Translations under genes and position numbers: made by a program | The notes under the pieces: generated by a model | The model's database searches: none | Told to the model about the DNA's origin: nothing | What the model saw: only the letters and a program-made list of their open reading frames with translations | Part shown: piece by piece, positions 8,534 to 17,226 of the stretch | Numbering within the stretch: position 1 is the stretch's first letter | Layout of the letters: each line of letters opens with the position of its first letter | Source: CAYTTA01 sp964440655 | GTDB taxonomy: Bacteria; Bacteroidota; Rhodothermia; Balneolales; Balneolaceae | Direction of reading: 5' to 3' | DNA length: 64,000 nt | Assembly: GCA_964440655.1 (NCBI GenBank) | Contig: CAYTTA010000005.1 | Coordinates: 1 to 64,000 of the forward strand

Positions 8534-8655
8534 GTAAGAGCAGGAGCAGGATAGCCGCAGCGGGAGTGGGCAGGGCGGCAGTTGGTTCCTCTGCCCGGAC
8601 CGCTTCGGGCACGCCGCAACGGTTCCCGACGGGTTGCATCAGGCAGCACTTTTCC

Positions 8656-8687
8656 TTGCAGGGGGGAGTACGATAGAGTTGCATTTG
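8656..8687 (+). promoter_or_regulatory. Possible promoter of the trp operon
   Basis: TTG at 8656-8658, 21 bases, then TGCATTTG at 8680-8687, one mismatch from TAnnTTTG. Transcription would start near 8693, giving a leader peptide with about 24 bases of 5' UTR. An alternative is a sigma70-like TTGCAT (8679-8684), 17 bases, TAATTT (8702-8707), which would make the leader nearly leaderless. Confidence 0.35.
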
Positions 8688-8716
8688 AGCGTTTCATCCT
8701 CTAATTTCAGTCTGTT

Positions 8717-8788
8717 ATGGAGATGATTTCAGCTCATATCACCTGGTGGTGGCCCGGTTCTTATTTTCCGGCAGTGGGTGAGTTATGA
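8717..8788 (+). CDS. trpL: trp leader peptide (23 codons, three consecutive Trp codons)
   Basis: An ATG at 8717 opens a 23-codon frame ending in TGA at 8786-8788. Residues 10-12 are WWW (TGG x3 at 8744-8752), far above chance in so short a peptide and in the right place for a stalling site. Bases 8732-8743 inside it pair with 8777-8790 (GCTCATA with TATGAGC, TCACC with GGTGA), so the Trp codons sit in the loop of a 1:2 hairpin as in enteric trp leaders. The stop codon lies inside segment 2, so a ribosome that reaches it masks that segment. A second in-frame ATG at 8723 is possible. Confidence 0.88.
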   Translation: MEMISAHITWWWPGSYFPAVGEL

Positions 8789-8855
8789 GCATCTGACCAG
8801 ACGAAAACGAATTTCGGATTCAAACCCACTGCAGTCTACTGGAGTGGGTTTTTTT
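8732..8855 (+). promoter_or_regulatory. Ribosome-mediated trp attenuator (segments 1-4)
   Basis: Segment 1 (8732-8743) pairs with segment 2 (8777-8790). Segment 2 bases 8771-8779 (GCAGTGGGT) pair perfectly with segment 3 (8824-8832, ACCCACTGC) as the antiterminator. Segment 3 (8822-8830) pairs with segment 4 (8843-8851) as the terminator: a 9-bp stem AAACCCACT/AGTGGGTTT, inner CAG/CTG pairs and a TCTA loop, with T at 8849-8855. The 2:3 and 3:4 pairings are mutually exclusive. When Trp is scarce, a ribosome stalled on the Trp codons frees segment 2 and allows readthrough. When Trp is plentiful, the ribosome reaches the stop, covers segment 2 and the terminator forms. Confidence 0.88.
8822..8855 (+). 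terminator. Terminator stem of the trp attenuator
   Basis: Nine-bp stem 8822-8830 with 8843-8851, extended by CAG/CTG inside, ending in a run of seven T residues (8849-8855). It finishes four bases before the trpE ATG, leaving no room for a separate ribosome site. Confidence 0.88.
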
Positions 8856-8859
8856 GTTT

Positions 8860-10362
8860 ATGGACTACGAAACTTTCGAAAAATATTGCCAGACCTGCAC
8901 CGCCATTCCGGTGAGCCGCCGGATGCTGGCCGATGTGATGACGCCGGTTTCCGTCTTCCTCTCCATCCGGGAAGGGGCGGAGTACCCCTTTCTTCTGGAA
9001 TCGGTGGAAGGGGGCGAGCAGCTGGCCCGCTACACCTTTCTGGGCAGCAATCCCTATCAGGTTCTGATCTTTGACGGGTCCGACTCCTGGATGCGCCGGA
9101 ACGGTGAAAACCGGAGGGTGGAGCGTCCCTATTTTGAACTCCTCCGGGAGCTGACGGCCCCGCATCGGGAGCCCGATCTTCCCGATCTGCCCCGGCTCAC
9201 GGGAGGGGCAGTGGGATTCTCTTCCTACGATACCGTTCGTGAGCTGGAGAAACTGGGGGAGACCCCGCCGTCGGATCTCGCGCTGCCGGAAGCGGTCTGG
9301 GCCTTCTACGATCAGATCATCGCCTTCGACCATGTCAAGAAGCAGCTCGTGCTGATCAAGACGGTCTTTGTCGGTCCGGAGACCGACCCCGCCGCGGCCT
9401 GGCAGGAGGCTCAACGCGCCCTGGATGAGATGGAGGAGACTCTCCAAAGAAGGCCGCAGACGGATCCGGAGTTTCATCTGGAGCGGGAGGCTTTCTCCAG
9501 CAACATCGATCGGAACCGTTTTATGGAGATGGTAGAGAGCGGAAAGCACTACATCCGGGAGGGGGATATCTTCCAGGTGGTACTCTCCCAACGGTTTCAG
9601 GTTCCCTTCCGGGGGGACCGCTTCATGCTCTACCGGGCGCTCAGAATGGTGAACCCTTCACCCTACCTCTTCTATCTGGAGTTTGACGGCTTCTCCCTGG
9701 TGGGCTCCTCCCCCGAGGTGCTCGTACAGGTCCAGAAGGGGAAGGTCCGCCTTCTTCCGATTGCCGGAACCCGTTCACGGGGGAAGACCCCGCAGGAGGA
9801 TCTCGCCCTTGAGGAGGAGTTGCGGAACGACCCGAAGGAGATTGCCGAACATATCATGCTGGTCGATCTGGGCAGAAACGATCTGGCACGGGTCTGCAGG
9901 CCCGGGACGGTGGAGGTCCGCAGGGACCGCTTTATTGAACGATTCTCTCATGTGATGCACATGGTTTCGGACGTTACCGGTGAGCTGGATGAAGGGATGG
10001 GCCCGGTGGATGCGCTTATGCACTGCTTTCCGGCCGGAACAGTGAGCGGAGCCCCCAAAATCCGGGCGATGCAGATCATCGACGAACTGGAGCCCACCCG
10101 ACGCGGACCCTATGCCGGCGCGGTCGGTTATTTTGATTTTTCGGGTGATATGGATACCTGCATTGCCATCCGGACCATGGTGGTTACCGACGACCGGGTC
10201 TATATACAGGCCGGGGCAGGTGTGGTGGCCGACAGCCGGCCGGAGAGAGAATTCGAGGAGACCCGGGAGAAAGCCGGTGCCCTGGTCGAGGCGCTCTCCG
10301 TCGCCCTGGAGATCCGGGGGGATCGTGCATCATCGGGATTTATCAACACGGAATCAGCTTGA
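8860..10362 (+). CDS. trpE: Anthranilate synthase component I
   Basis: A 500-residue chorismate-binding enzyme that makes anthranilate with ammonia from TrpG. The N-terminal LLESVEG (residues 45-51) corresponds to the Trp feedback-inhibition site of the family. The catalytic C-terminal half has PIAGTRSRGKT, DLGRNDLARV and the AGTVSGAPKIRA block. ATG at 8860 is chosen; a TTG six bases upstream lies within the terminator T-run. It is the first structural gene after the attenuator and is followed after one base by trpS. Confidence 0.96.
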   Translation: MDYETFEKYCQTCTAIPVSRRMLADVMTPVSVFLSIREGAEYPFLLESVEGGEQLARYTFLGSNPYQVLIFDGSDSWMRRNGENRRVERPYFELLRELTAPHREPDLPDLPRLTGGAVGFSSYDTVRELEKLGETPPSDLALPEAVWAFYDQIIAFDHVKKQLVLIKTVFVGPETDPAAAWQEAQRALDEMEETLQRRPQTDPEFHLEREAFSSNIDRNRFMEMVESGKHYIREGDIFQVVLSQRFQVPFRGDRFMLYRALRMVNPSPYLFYLEFDGFSLVGSSPEVLVQVQKGKVRLLPIAGTRSRGKTPQEDLALEEELRNDPKEIAEHIMLVDLGRNDLARVCRPGTVEVRRDRFIERFSHVMHMVSDVTGELDEGMGPVDALMHCFPAGTVSGAPKIRAMQIIDELEPTRRGPYAGAVGYFDFSGDMDTCIAIRTMVVTDDRVYIQAGAGVVADSRPEREFEETREKAGALVEALSVALEIRGDRASSGFINTESA

Positions 10363-10363
10363 C

Positions 10364-11401
10364 ATGTCAGACGGTTTGAGCAATACGACAGTGAAAAAGG
10401 AGAAGACGATCCTTTCAGGCATCCAGCCTTCGGGTCGGCTGCATCTGGGGAACTACTTCGGAGCGATGCGTCAGCATATCGAGATGCAGGAGCAGGGGGA
10501 GGCGTTCTATTTTATTGCCAACTACCACTCGATGACCGCCATTCATGACGGGGATCTTCGGCGCAAACTGTCGCTCGAAGTGGCACGCGATTATCTGGCT
10601 CTGGGTCTTGACCCGCAGAAAAGCATCTTCTTTGCGCAGTCCGATGTCCCCCAGGTGACGGAACTCTTCTGGATTCTGGCCACACTCTCCCCGGTAAGCC
10701 TGATGGAGAAAGGAGTGGCCTACAAGGAGAAAGTGGCCGGCGGTCTCTCCCCCAATGTGGGGCTCTTTACCTATCCCATCCTGCAGGCGGCAGACATCCT
10801 GATCTACGACAGTGATCTGGTCCCGGTTGGAGCCGACCAGAAACAGAACATCGAGATCTGCCGGGATCTTGCCGGGAAGCTGAACCATACCTATGGGGAG
10901 GAGCTCTTCCGTCTTCCGGACCCTCTGATCGTCGAGGAAGTGGCGGTCGTTCCAGGCATCGACGGCCGCAAGATGAGCAAGTCCTACGGAAATACCATCG
11001 CTATTTTTGATGAGGGGAAAGAGCTCAGGAAGAAAGTGATGTCGATCCAGACCGATTCGATCCCGCTGGAGGAGCCGAAGGACCCCGACACCTGCAATGT
11101 CTTTGCGCTGATCCGGCTCTTTGCCGACGAGACGTTGCGGGAGGAGATCGCCGGACGCTACCGGGCCGGCGGATATGGGTACGGGGATGCCAAGAAGGAG
11201 CTGCTCCGGCTCATCAACGACCACTTCGGCGAGGCCCGCGAGAGGCGGCGGGAGCTGGAGAAGGATTACGACTACGTGATGGATGTGCTGAAAGAGGGGG
11301 GGCGAAAGGCACGCGCCCGGGCCGATCAGGTGTTGGACCGGGTCCGGGAAGCGGTGGGTCTGATCCGGACCTATGAGACCGCCGAGGTGCGGAATGCATG
11401 A
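10364..11401 (+). CDS. trpS: Tryptophanyl-tRNA synthetase
   Basis: This 345-residue class I synthetase charges tRNA-Trp. The HIGH-type signature is HLGN at residues 27-30, preceded by the family motif SGIQPSG, and the KMSKS loop appears as GRKMSKSYGN. The frame extends upstream inside trpE, but the ATG at 10364, one base past the trpE stop, gives the normal length. Its place as second gene of an attenuated trp operon matters: the attenuator reads charged tRNA-Trp, and this enzyme sets that level. I see no second trpS in the window. Confidence 0.95.
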   Translation: MSDGLSNTTVKKEKTILSGIQPSGRLHLGNYFGAMRQHIEMQEQGEAFYFIANYHSMTAIHDGDLRRKLSLEVARDYLALGLDPQKSIFFAQSDVPQVTELFWILATLSPVSLMEKGVAYKEKVAGGLSPNVGLFTYPILQAADILIYDSDLVPVGADQKQNIEICRDLAGKLNHTYGEELFRLPDPLIVEEVAVVPGIDGRKMSKSYGNTIAIFDEGKELRKKVMSIQTDSIPLEEPKDPDTCNVFALIRLFADETLREEIAGRYRAGGYGYGDAKKELLRLINDHFGEARERRRELEKDYDYVMDVLKEGGRKARARADQVLDRVREAVGLIRTYETAEVRNA

Positions 11402-11532
11402 GAAGATTACAGTTTGGGTTGATGATGCGTGTGAAGCTTCTGAAACACGGGATATTGCATGATCACTCGTAAGTGCCGCACTGCCGTGCAACGGACAGGG
11501 GCGGCGAAACCGAATATGAAGATTCGCAAGAC

Positions 11533-12117
11533 ATGATTCTGATAATCGACAACTACGACTCCTTTACCTGGAATCTGGTTCATCTGATCGCCGGGAGCCG
11601 GGCAGATTATACCGTGATCCGGAACGACGAGAGATCCCTATCCGAAATTGCTTCCATGGAGCCGGAAAAAATTCTCATCTCCCCCGGTCCCGGTCGCCCG
11701 GAAAACGCAGGAGTCTGTGAGGAGGTGATCCGCGAGCTGGGGCCACGGATTCCGATCCTGGGGGTCTGTCTGGGGCATCAGGCGATCGGACACGTTTTCG
11801 GGGGGCGTGTGGTCCAGGCGCCTGTTCTGATGCATGGCAAGACTTCCGAGATTCACCACGACGGAAAGACACTTTTCCTGGGAGTCCGGGAGGGATTTGA
11901 TGCCACCCGCTACCACTCCCTGATGCTCGATCCGGAATCGATACCCGATGAGCTGGAGGTGAGCGCCCGTACGGCCGACGGGGTGATCATGGGTGTCCGT
12001 CACAGGCACTATCCGCTGGAGGGGATCCAGTTTCATCCTGAGAGCATCCTCACCACGGAGGGTCCCAGGCTGATCCGGAACTGGCTGGAGCTTGATTATT
12101 CTGTCTTACTTTCCTGA
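11533..12117 (+). CDS. trpG: Anthranilate synthase component II (glutamine amidotransferase)
   Basis: A 194-residue class I glutaminase subunit that supplies ammonia to TrpE. It has the opening MILIIDNYDSFTWNL, the oxyanion motif SPGPGRP, the nucleophile Cys79 in GVCLGHQ and the His/Glu pair in QFHPESI. The frame is open from a GTG at 11473, but the ATG at 11533 starts exactly at the conserved core. A 131-base spacer separates it from trpS. The same protein could also serve folate p-aminobenzoate synthesis; nothing here decides that. Confidence 0.95.
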   Translation: MILIIDNYDSFTWNLVHLIAGSRADYTVIRNDERSLSEIASMEPEKILISPGPGRPENAGVCEEVIRELGPRIPILGVCLGHQAIGHVFGGRVVQAPVLMHGKTSEIHHDGKTLFLGVREGFDATRYHSLMLDPESIPDELEVSARTADGVIMGVRHRHYPLEGIQFHPESILTTEGPRLIRNWLELDYSVLLS

Positions 12118-12231
12118 TCTGTCCTTCATGCAGACAAGAAAGAAATGGATGACGGAAGAGGGCCGGTTTAGACCTGCCCGGAAGTCATGTTATGTCGTGA
12201 CAGAACGAATTATAAAATAACATAAAACAAT

Positions 12232-13296
12232 ATGGCCCAGGAATTTAAAGAGATTCTTGAAACTGTAGCTGAAGGCAGGCCTCTCGATCCCGCAATGGCG
12301 CGCGATGCGATGCAGCGGATATTGGACGGGCAGGTGAACAACGAGCAGACTGCCGCTTTTCTCTACGGGATGCGGGTGAAGGGAGAGACGGTGGAAGAGC
12401 TGACCTCATTTGTACAGGCGCTGAGGGAGGCGGCCATCCGGGTCGAGGTCGATACAGAGGGTGCGGTCGATCTGTGCGGGACGGGCGGGGACAACTCCGG
12501 CACCTTCAACATCTCCACGGCAGCGATGTTTGTGGCCGCAGGGGCTGGCGTACCGGTATTGAAGCATGGCAACCGGAGCGTCTCCAGCCGTTGCGGCAGC
12601 GCCGATGTGCTCGAGGAGTTGGGAGTCGTGGCGACCCTGGGCAAACGACAGGTCGAAGAGGTGTTTGCCCAGACCGGAATAGCTTTCATGTTTGCTCCCA
12701 ATTTCCACCCGGCCATGAAACATGTCATGCCCGCCCGGAGGGCTCTAGGCATCCGGACTTTCTTCAACATTCTGGGGCCGCTTCTCAATCCGGCACAGGT
12801 GACCCGACAGGTTGTGGGAGCCTATAGCAGCGAAGTGGCCCGTGTGATGATCCAGATTCTGGAGAATGTGGGTGCCGATCAGGCATGGGCCTTGAGCTCC
12901 CACGACGGGCTCGATGAACTGAGCATCACATCCGGTACGGACCTTTACGATCTGCAATGGGTAAAGGATTTCAGGCAGGGGAATGAACCCTCCCCGCAAC
13001 TCTTCGATCCCCGTTCGCTCGGCCTGCAACTGGCAACGATCGGGGAGCTGGAAGGGGGGGATGCCGTCCGGAATGCGGCGATCATCCGTTCGGTGCTTGA
13101 CGGAACCTCCAACAGTGCGCAGAGGGATGTCGTGCTGCTCAATGCTTCCCTCGCCATTCAGGTATCGGGCCGTACTCCTGAGCTGAAGGAGGCGCTCGGC
13201 ATGGCCCGGGATGCTCTGGAGAGTGGTGCGGGTCTGCAAAAGCTGGAGGAGTTCGCTGAGGCGACCCGACAGGTTCAGCAGCAGGAGCCGGCATAA
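12232..13296 (+). CDS. trpD: Anthranilate phosphoribosyltransferase
   Basis: A 354-residue enzyme that joins anthranilate to PRPP, the second step of the Trp branch. The PRPP-binding motif is CGTGGDNSGTFNIST, followed by KHGNRSVSSRCGSADVLE (anthranilate and Mg sites) and the hinge motif near GPLLNPAQ. The N-terminal helical domain begins at residue 5 (FKEILETVAEG). It follows trpG after a 114-base AT-rich spacer and precedes trpC. Confidence 0.96.
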   Translation: MAQEFKEILETVAEGRPLDPAMARDAMQRILDGQVNNEQTAAFLYGMRVKGETVEELTSFVQALREAAIRVEVDTEGAVDLCGTGGDNSGTFNISTAAMFVAAGAGVPVLKHGNRSVSSRCGSADVLEELGVVATLGKRQVEEVFAQTGIAFMFAPNFHPAMKHVMPARRALGIRTFFNILGPLLNPAQVTRQVVGAYSSEVARVMIQILENVGADQAWALSSHDGLDELSITSGTDLYDLQWVKDFRQGNEPSPQLFDPRSLGLQLATIGELEGGDAVRNAAIIRSVLDGTSNSAQRDVVLLNASLAIQVSGRTPELKEALGMARDALESGAGLQKLEEFAEATRQVQQQEPA

Positions 13297-13419
13297 TGAA
13301 CCGTCATTATAAATGTTGATAAACAAACACCGTAACTTATTTGAGTCAAACCGATTAAGTAATTCAAACAACAGGAAGGCCTGCCGTTTGGCCAACTGAA
13401 TTGAGCTGGTGATTCAAGA

Positions 13420-14250
13420 ATGAGTTCCGTACTGGATAAAATTGTGAGACAGACCCGGGAAGATCTCCCGCGGAAAAAACAGGCCCGTTCACAGAAGGAT
13501 CTGGAATCGATGGAGTGTTACGAAAGACCCCGCAAAGGCTTTCGTAATGCTTTGCAACAGAACAGGTTGTCGGTAATCGCCGAAGTGAAGAAAGCCTCCC
13601 CGTCCAAGGGGATCATTCGCCCCGATTTCGATCCGGTATCGATCGCCGGCAGTTATGTCGACGGAGGGGCGTCCGCCATCTCCGTCCTGACGGATGAACC
13701 GTTTTTTCAGGGAAGACTTGAGTATCTCGAAAAAATCTCCAAAGAAGTTGATATTCCTTTGCTGCGCAAAGATTTTATTGTGGATACCTATCAGATTTTT
13801 GAAGCGCGGGCGTTTGGAGCCGATGCCGTCCTGCTCATTGCTGCTGTTCTGGAGGGGAGCCACATGGACGAACTGCTGCACGCGGCAGAGGAGGCAGGAC
13901 TGGATGCGCTGGTCGAGTGCTACAGCGAGGAGGAGGTGGACCGGCTGGATTGGGAGAAGGTGAATCTGTTTGGTGTGAACAACCGCAATCTGCACACGTT
14001 CGAGGTGGATCTCCACAGGGGCGTGAACCTGCTGAAGAAGGCACCCGCCGGTGTGGTTCGCGTTTCGGAGAGCGGGCTGTCGGATGTGGAGGATCTGCTC
14101 TACCTGGTCCGCAACGGGATCGATGCGGCCCTTATCGGTGAGCATTTCATGCGCCAGCCCGATCCCGGGAAGGCTCTGCGGCAGATGATGGAACAGGTGG
14201 AAGAAGAGGCGGACCGCCTGGAGAGTGAGGGAGGATTGCATGCAGGGTGA
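13420..14250 (+). CDS. trpC: Indole-3-glycerol phosphate synthase
   Basis: A 276-residue TIM barrel that closes the indole ring from CdRP. Catalytic motifs are IAEVKKASPSKGII (Lys), LRKDFIVDTYQI (Lys) and FGVNNRNL; the phosphate site is VSESGL near residue 210. It begins with the MSSVLDKIVRQTREDL helix typical of the family. Its last codons overlap trpF by 11 bases. Confidence 0.96.
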   Translation: MSSVLDKIVRQTREDLPRKKQARSQKDLESMECYERPRKGFRNALQQNRLSVIAEVKKASPSKGIIRPDFDPVSIAGSYVDGGASAISVLTDEPFFQGRLEYLEKISKEVDIPLLRKDFIVDTYQIFEARAFGADAVLLIAAVLEGSHMDELLHAAEEAGLDALVECYSEEEVDRLDWEKVNLFGVNNRNLHTFEVDLHRGVNLLKKAPAGVVRVSESGLSDVEDLLYLVRNGIDAALIGEHFMRQPDPGKALRQMMEQVEEEADRLESEGGLHAG

Positions 14251-14923
14251 TCATACAACTGCCGAGTATCCGGCGGTAAAAGTGTGTGGCATCACCAATC
14301 TGGAGGATGCCCGTTTTGTTGCCGGAGCCGGTGCGGATTTCATCGGCTTCATCTTCTACCCGAAAAGCCCGAGGTATATCGAACCACCTAAGGCGGGAGC
14401 GATCATCAACTGGATTCACGGGCCGGTCCCTGTCGGGGTGTTTGTGAACCATCCGGCCGAGGAGGTGAACCGGATCGCCAGAGAAACGGGCGTGGAGCTG
14501 ATTCAGCTTCATGGGACCGAATCCCCGCACTATTGCCGTCTGATGGAGAAGCCGGTGATCAAAGTGATCCATGTGGGAGAGGAGGATGATGCGGAAGGAT
14601 TGCGTGAACGTATCCGTCCCTACCTGGAACTGGAGCAGGTTCGTTACCTGATGTTCGATACCGATGCCGGCCCCCTCTGGGGCGGCTCCGGAAGAGTGTT
14701 TGACTGGAACCTGCTTCGCGAGATCTCCCGTGAAAAACCGTTCATTCTCTCCGGCGGATTGAATGACGCGAATGTGGAGAGCGCCTTCCGAAGCGTCCGG
14801 CCGTTTGCCATCGATCTGAGCAGCGGGCTGGAACAGGCTCCGGGTCTCAAGGATTACGACAAGGTGGAGCGTTTTTTCAACTCCCTGGAGCGGCTCCGGA
14901 AGGAGGGTGCGGCCGGAGGATGA
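14240..14923 (+). CDS. trpF: Phosphoribosylanthranilate isomerase
   Basis: A 227-residue TIM barrel that carries out the Amadori rearrangement of PRA to CdRP. The opening VKVCGITNLEDA has the catalytic Cys, and the general acid Asp lies in YLMFDTDAG; ILSGGLNDANV and IDLSSGLE form the phosphate site. I start at the ATG at 14240 because GGGAGGA lies 5 bases before it; a GTG at 14225 is also in frame. It overlaps trpC, so the two are translationally coupled. A degenerate tandem repeat separates it from trpB. Confidence 0.94.
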   Translation: MQGDHTTAEYPAVKVCGITNLEDARFVAGAGADFIGFIFYPKSPRYIEPPKAGAIINWIHGPVPVGVFVNHPAEEVNRIARETGVELIQLHGTESPHYCRLMEKPVIKVIHVGEEDDAEGLRERIRPYLELEQVRYLMFDTDAGPLWGGSGRVFDWNLLREISREKPFILSGGLNDANVESAFRSVRPFAIDLSSGLEQAPGLKDYDKVERFFNSLERLRKEGAAGG

Positions 14924-14935
14924 GAGGAGTGCTGC

Positions 14936-15044
14936 GGGATTCCAGGAGCAGTTACGGAATGCCAGGAGCCACGCGGAATTTCAGGAGCCGCGCCGGATTC
15001 CAGGTGCTGCTGCCATAAGCCAGGAGCGGCTCCGGGATTCCTCC
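14936..15044. repeat. Degenerate 19-20-bp tandem repeat between trpF and trpB
   Basis: About five units of a consensus close to GGATTCCAGGAGC plus a variable 6-7-base tail follow each other at 14936, 14956, 14975, 14995 and 15015, with a truncated sixth at 15035. The 194-base spacer is otherwise empty. Confidence 0.7.
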
Positions 15045-15117
15045 AACGATTAATGAAAAATATTCACAGGAATTCGATATCAGATCTGAATTCAATAATC
15101 AGACCGGAAACACAGAG

Positions 15118-16299
15118 ATGACTCAGACCAACCCCCGAAACGGGTATTTCGGCCAATTTGGAGGACGTTTTGTCCCGGAGATCCTGATACCCGCCCTAGA
15201 GGAGCTCGAAGCCGCATGGCTGGAGGCAAAAAATGACCCTCAGTTCAACGAACAGTACCACTCACTTCTGGAAGAGTATGTGGGCCGCCCCACAAAACTC
15301 ACCTTTGCCGAGCGGCTGACCGCCCATTATGGCAAGGCGAAAATCTACCTTAAACGGGAAGATCTCTGCCACACCGGTGCGCACAAGATCAACAACGGCA
15401 TCGGGCAGATCCTGCTGGCCCGGAGGATGGGGAAGACCCGGATTATCGCCGAGACAGGAGCCGGCCAGCATGGAGTGGCCACGGCTACGGTCTGCGCACG
15501 GTTCGGCATGCAGGGAGTGGTCTACATGGGCGCCGAAGATATGGAGCGGCAGAAGCTCAATGTGGAACGGATGCGGCTGCTCGGGACGGAGGTCCGACCG
15601 GTGGAGAGCGGATCGAAAACCTTGAAAGATGCCACCAACGAGGCGATCCGCGACTGGGTCACCAATGTGGAAGACACCTACTACATCATCGGCTCCGCGG
15701 TCGGGCCACACCCCTATCCCATGATGGTGCGTGATTTCCAGCGGGTGATCGGTGAGGAGGCGCGCAGACAGATCAACGACCGGGAAGGGCGGGATCCCGA
15801 TTACCTGGTCGCCTGTGTGGGCGGGGGGTCCAATGCGATCGGACTGTTTCACCCTTTTCTCGACAATGAAAAGGTAAAAATGATCGGAATCGAGGCGGCA
15901 GGCCTGGGTGTGGAGAGCGGCAAAACGGCCGCCACCATCACCCTCGGGACGCCCGGCGTACTGCATGGATCTCTCAGCTATCTGCTTCAGAGCGAGGAGG
16001 GGCAGATCCAGCTGGCCCACTCCATCAGCGCGGGTCTCGACTATCCCGGTGTGGGTCCGGAACACTCCTGGCTGTCGGATACGGGCAGGGTGGATTACCG
16101 GGCTGTGACCGACAGCCAGGCGCTCGATGCGGTAAAGCTGCTCTCCCGGACCGAGGGAATCATCCCCGCCCTGGAGTCGGCACACGCGCTGGCAGGTCTC
16201 GAGGAACTGATGCCCCGGACACGGGAGGATGAGCTGGTTGTGGTCAATCTCTCCGGACGCGGGGACAAGGATATGAAAACCATTGCGGATAACATCTGA
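15118..16299 (+). CDS. trpB: Tryptophan synthase beta chain
   Basis: A 393-residue PLP enzyme that condenses indole with serine. The PLP Lys is residue 90 in HTGAHKINN, the phosphate-binding loop is GGGSNAIG, and the opening NGYFGQFGGRFVPE and the EDLCHTGAHK block identify the TrpB1 type that partners TrpA. Length is standard. Its TGA shares one base with the ATG of trpA, so subunit synthesis is coupled. Confidence 0.97.
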   Translation: MTQTNPRNGYFGQFGGRFVPEILIPALEELEAAWLEAKNDPQFNEQYHSLLEEYVGRPTKLTFAERLTAHYGKAKIYLKREDLCHTGAHKINNGIGQILLARRMGKTRIIAETGAGQHGVATATVCARFGMQGVVYMGAEDMERQKLNVERMRLLGTEVRPVESGSKTLKDATNEAIRDWVTNVEDTYYIIGSAVGPHPYPMMVRDFQRVIGEEARRQINDREGRDPDYLVACVGGGSNAIGLFHPFLDNEKVKMIGIEAAGLGVESGKTAATITLGTPGVLHGSLSYLLQSEEGQIQLAHSISAGLDYPGVGPEHSWLSDTGRVDYRAVTDSQALDAVKLLSRTEGIIPALESAHALAGLEELMPRTREDELVVVNLSGRGDKDMKTIADNI

Positions 16300-17201
16300 T
16301 GAAAGAGAACCGAAACGACTATCAAAACGTGAATCAGATCGACAGCTCCGCAGAGCGGGGTGAAAACCTGGGAGAAGACCGGGCCGGGATCGGGAGTGAC
16401 AACCGGATCCGGAAGTTATTTGACGGAAGAGATCCGAACGAGAAGGTGATGTCGCTCTTCCTGACGGCCGGTTACCCGGAGCTGGATGCAACCGTCGATC
16501 TTATCCTGGAGTTTGAGAAGAACGGAGCCGAACTGATCGAGCTCGGCATGCCCTTCAGCGACCCTCTTGCCGACGGCCCGACCATCCAGTACTCGAGCAA
16601 TGTCGCGATCGAAAACGGGATCACCATAAAGGGGATCTTCAGGATGGTGCGCGGGGTGCGTGAAAAATCCGCCATCCCCATTGTGCTGATGGGCTACATC
16701 AACCCGGTTCTGAAATATGGAGTGGAGGAGTTCTGCAGGGACGCCGCCGATGCGGGTGCCGATGGCCTGATCATTCCCGATGTCCCGCTGGAGGAGTCCG
16801 ATCTGGTTCGAGATGCAGCCCGCCGGCACAGGCTCGCCCTGATCTACCTGGTCGCCCCCAACACGAGTGATGAGCGGATGCGCCGGATCGATGAGGCATC
16901 CGACGGGTTTGTCTACTGTGTGTCGGTGACCGGGGTGACGGGTGCCCGCGATGGAGAGGAGGTGGCTGCCTCGGTTCAACGTTTTATCGACCGGGTGGTG
17001 AAGAACATCACCAAAAATCCGAAGCTGATCGGTTTTGGCATTCGCAGTCACGGGGATGCGATGAAGATCTCCGAGAAGGCGGACGGATTCATCGTCGGGA
17101 GCGCTCTGATCGAAAAGATCCGGGAATCCTACCCCGATCCGGGGTGGATCTCCAAAACAAGCCGGTTTGTGAATAGCCTGAAATATGGGAATATTGGGTG
17201 A
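16299..17201 (+). CDS. trpA: Tryptophan synthase alpha chain
   Basis: This 300-residue TIM barrel releases indole from indole-3-glycerol phosphate and passes it to TrpB. It has PFSDPLADGPTIQ (catalytic Asp), LMGYINPVLKYG, LIIPDVPLEESD and the phosphate motif GFGIRS. About 35 polar N-terminal residues (rich in N, D, E, R) precede the normal start of the fold near IRKLFDG; no better internal start is evident. It begins on the last base of trpB. Twenty-five bases separate it from the next lipoprotein gene, and I see no terminator. Confidence 0.95.
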   Translation: MKENRNDYQNVNQIDSSAERGENLGEDRAGIGSDNRIRKLFDGRDPNEKVMSLFLTAGYPELDATVDLILEFEKNGAELIELGMPFSDPLADGPTIQYSSNVAIENGITIKGIFRMVRGVREKSAIPIVLMGYINPVLKYGVEEFCRDAADAGADGLIIPDVPLEESDLVRDAARRHRLALIYLVAPNTSDERMRRIDEASDGFVYCVSVTGVTGARDGEEVAASVQRFIDRVVKNITKNPKLIGFGIRSHGDAMKISEKADGFIVGSALIEKIRESYPDPGWISKTSRFVNSLKYGNIG

Positions 17202-17226
17202 ATCCAGGAATCAAAAAGTAATATTC

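Noticed and set aside
8595..8622. Terminator after pssA
   Set aside because: TGCCCG/CGGGCA hairpin has no T-run, so I did not annotate it as a terminator.
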